From Clostridiales bacterium (lineage in GTDB: Bacteria; Bacillota; Clostridia; Christensenellales; Aristaeellaceae), in contig JALFHA010000089.1 of NCBI GenBank assembly GCA_022776785.1, positions 1 through 14,057 of the forward strand: a DNA stretch of 14,057 nt, read 5' to 3'. The notes under the pieces are model-generated. The model was not told the DNA's origin and did not search any database. It saw only the letters and a list, made by a program, of their open reading frames with translations. Of this stretch, positions 13,660 to 14,057 are shown one piece after another. The translations under genes were made by a program, and so were the position numbers. How positions within the stretch are numbered: the stretch's first letter is position 1; every line of letters starts with the position of its first letter.

Positions 13660-14057
13660 ATGATCCTCTTTCTGACCAGCAGCCCGTGCACCAACGACGT
13701 GCCCGCGGGCGTGAACCTGCCCTGCGTGCTCGACCGCAGCAACGGCTTTGTCCGCCGTCTGCGCCGCGTCTTCCCGCAGGGCGGCAACCTGCTCATCATC
13801 GCCTCGGACCCCGAGGCCTTTGAGGGCAACGACGAGATGGCGAAAACCTTTTGGGACGTCCTTCACCACCATGGCCTGCACGCGGGCGACGTGGCGCTGC
13901 TGGACGCGCGCAGCGCACAGGACGCGGCATCCCTCGTCGCCATGAGCCACATCATCATCCTCTCCGGCGGGCATGTGCCCACGGAAAGCGCGTTCTTTGA
14001 ATCCATCCATCTGCGCGAGCTGCTCACGGGCTACAACGGCGTCGTCATGGGCATCAG
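13660..14057 (+). CDS. Peptidase S51 family protein (dipeptidase E-like), 3' partial
   Basis: The first 132 residues of a protein of the peptidase S51 class (aspartyl dipeptidase PepE and relatives, serine peptidases with a Rossmann-like flavodoxin fold). The ATG at 13660 is preceded by AAAGGAG at a spacing of 8. It begins with the strand MILFLTSSP, followed by GGNLLIIASDPEAF and DVALLDARS. Then comes the family signature IIILSGGHVPTESAFF, where PepE-like proteins have a GG(N/H) turn. The sequence stops at YNGVVMGIS, which is where the nucleophile elbow Gly-x-Ser-Ala-Gly should sit; the catalytic serine is probably the codon cut by the window end. No signal peptide is seen, so it should be cytoplasmic. 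Whether it is a true Asp-X dipeptidase or a cyanophycinase-like relative cannot be told from this part. Confidence 0.82.
   Translation, partial: MILFLTSSPCTNDVPAGVNLPCVLDRSNGFVRRLRRVFPQGGNLLIIASDPEAFEGNDEMAKTFWDVLHHHGLHAGDVALLDARSAQDAASLVAMSHIIILSGGHVPTESAFFESIHLRELLTGYNGVVMGI

Overview
The window is a GC-rich stretch (clearly above 60% by eye) of a bacterial chromosome, most likely from a gut or environmental clostridium of the Bacillota. This rests on the clostridial style of the tandem large serine recombinases, the DUF3048 protein with its TP(E/K)PTATP tail, AAGGAGG-type ribosome binding sites, and near-consensus sigma-A promoters. I lean towards a Christensenellales- or Oscillospirales-like lineage, with low confidence. 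Because of the GC content, many long antisense open frames exist that I regard as shadows.

Layout, left to right. (1) Positions 2-1705 (+) hold the 3' end of a gene made entirely of an exact 192-bp tandem repeat. Each unit is two alternating 32-residue repeats of the Y-x-D-A-D-G-x-P type. (2) Five bases later begin two consecutive large serine recombinases (1711-3561 and 3662-5386, +). The first carries an unusual N-terminal extension overlying a 13-bp inverted repeat. (3) A convergent hairpin at 5456-5500 separates these from a long minus-strand block. (4) Read from right to left, that block is an ABC transporter operon of the spermidine/putrescine type (potA 10876-9788, potB 9798-8947, potC 8943-8128, potD 8081-7026), followed by an N-acyl-D-amino-acid deacylase-like amidohydrolase (6899-5541). 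It is driven by a promoter with perfect TTGACA and TATAAT boxes at 10984-10955. (5) Upstream on the same strand is a secreted DUF3048 protein (12745-11084) with a 36-bp-repeat low-complexity tail and its own terminator. (6) After a 353-bp intergenic region rich in dyad symmetry, the plus strand carries an Ogt-type methylated-DNA-protein cysteine methyltransferase (13099-13626) and the start of a peptidase S51 family protein (13660 to beyond the window end). The promoter of the latter overlaps the 3' end of ogt.

How the genes fit together: PotA (ATPase), PotB and PotC (permeases) and PotD (binding protein) form a complete importer, with overlapping or nearly abutting potA-potB-potC. The binding protein lacks several residues that I recall as contacting polyamine in E. 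coli PotD, and a deacylase-like gene follows it. The real substrate may therefore not be a plain polyamine. The recombinase pair is probably the edge or remnant of an integrative element, but no cargo genes or proven attachment sites are visible. I found no CRISPR array, tRNA or rRNA. No wholly new system is demonstrated. The best leads are the repeat-gene/recombinase junction, the atypical transporter-deacylase operon, and the structured intergenic region at 12746-13098.
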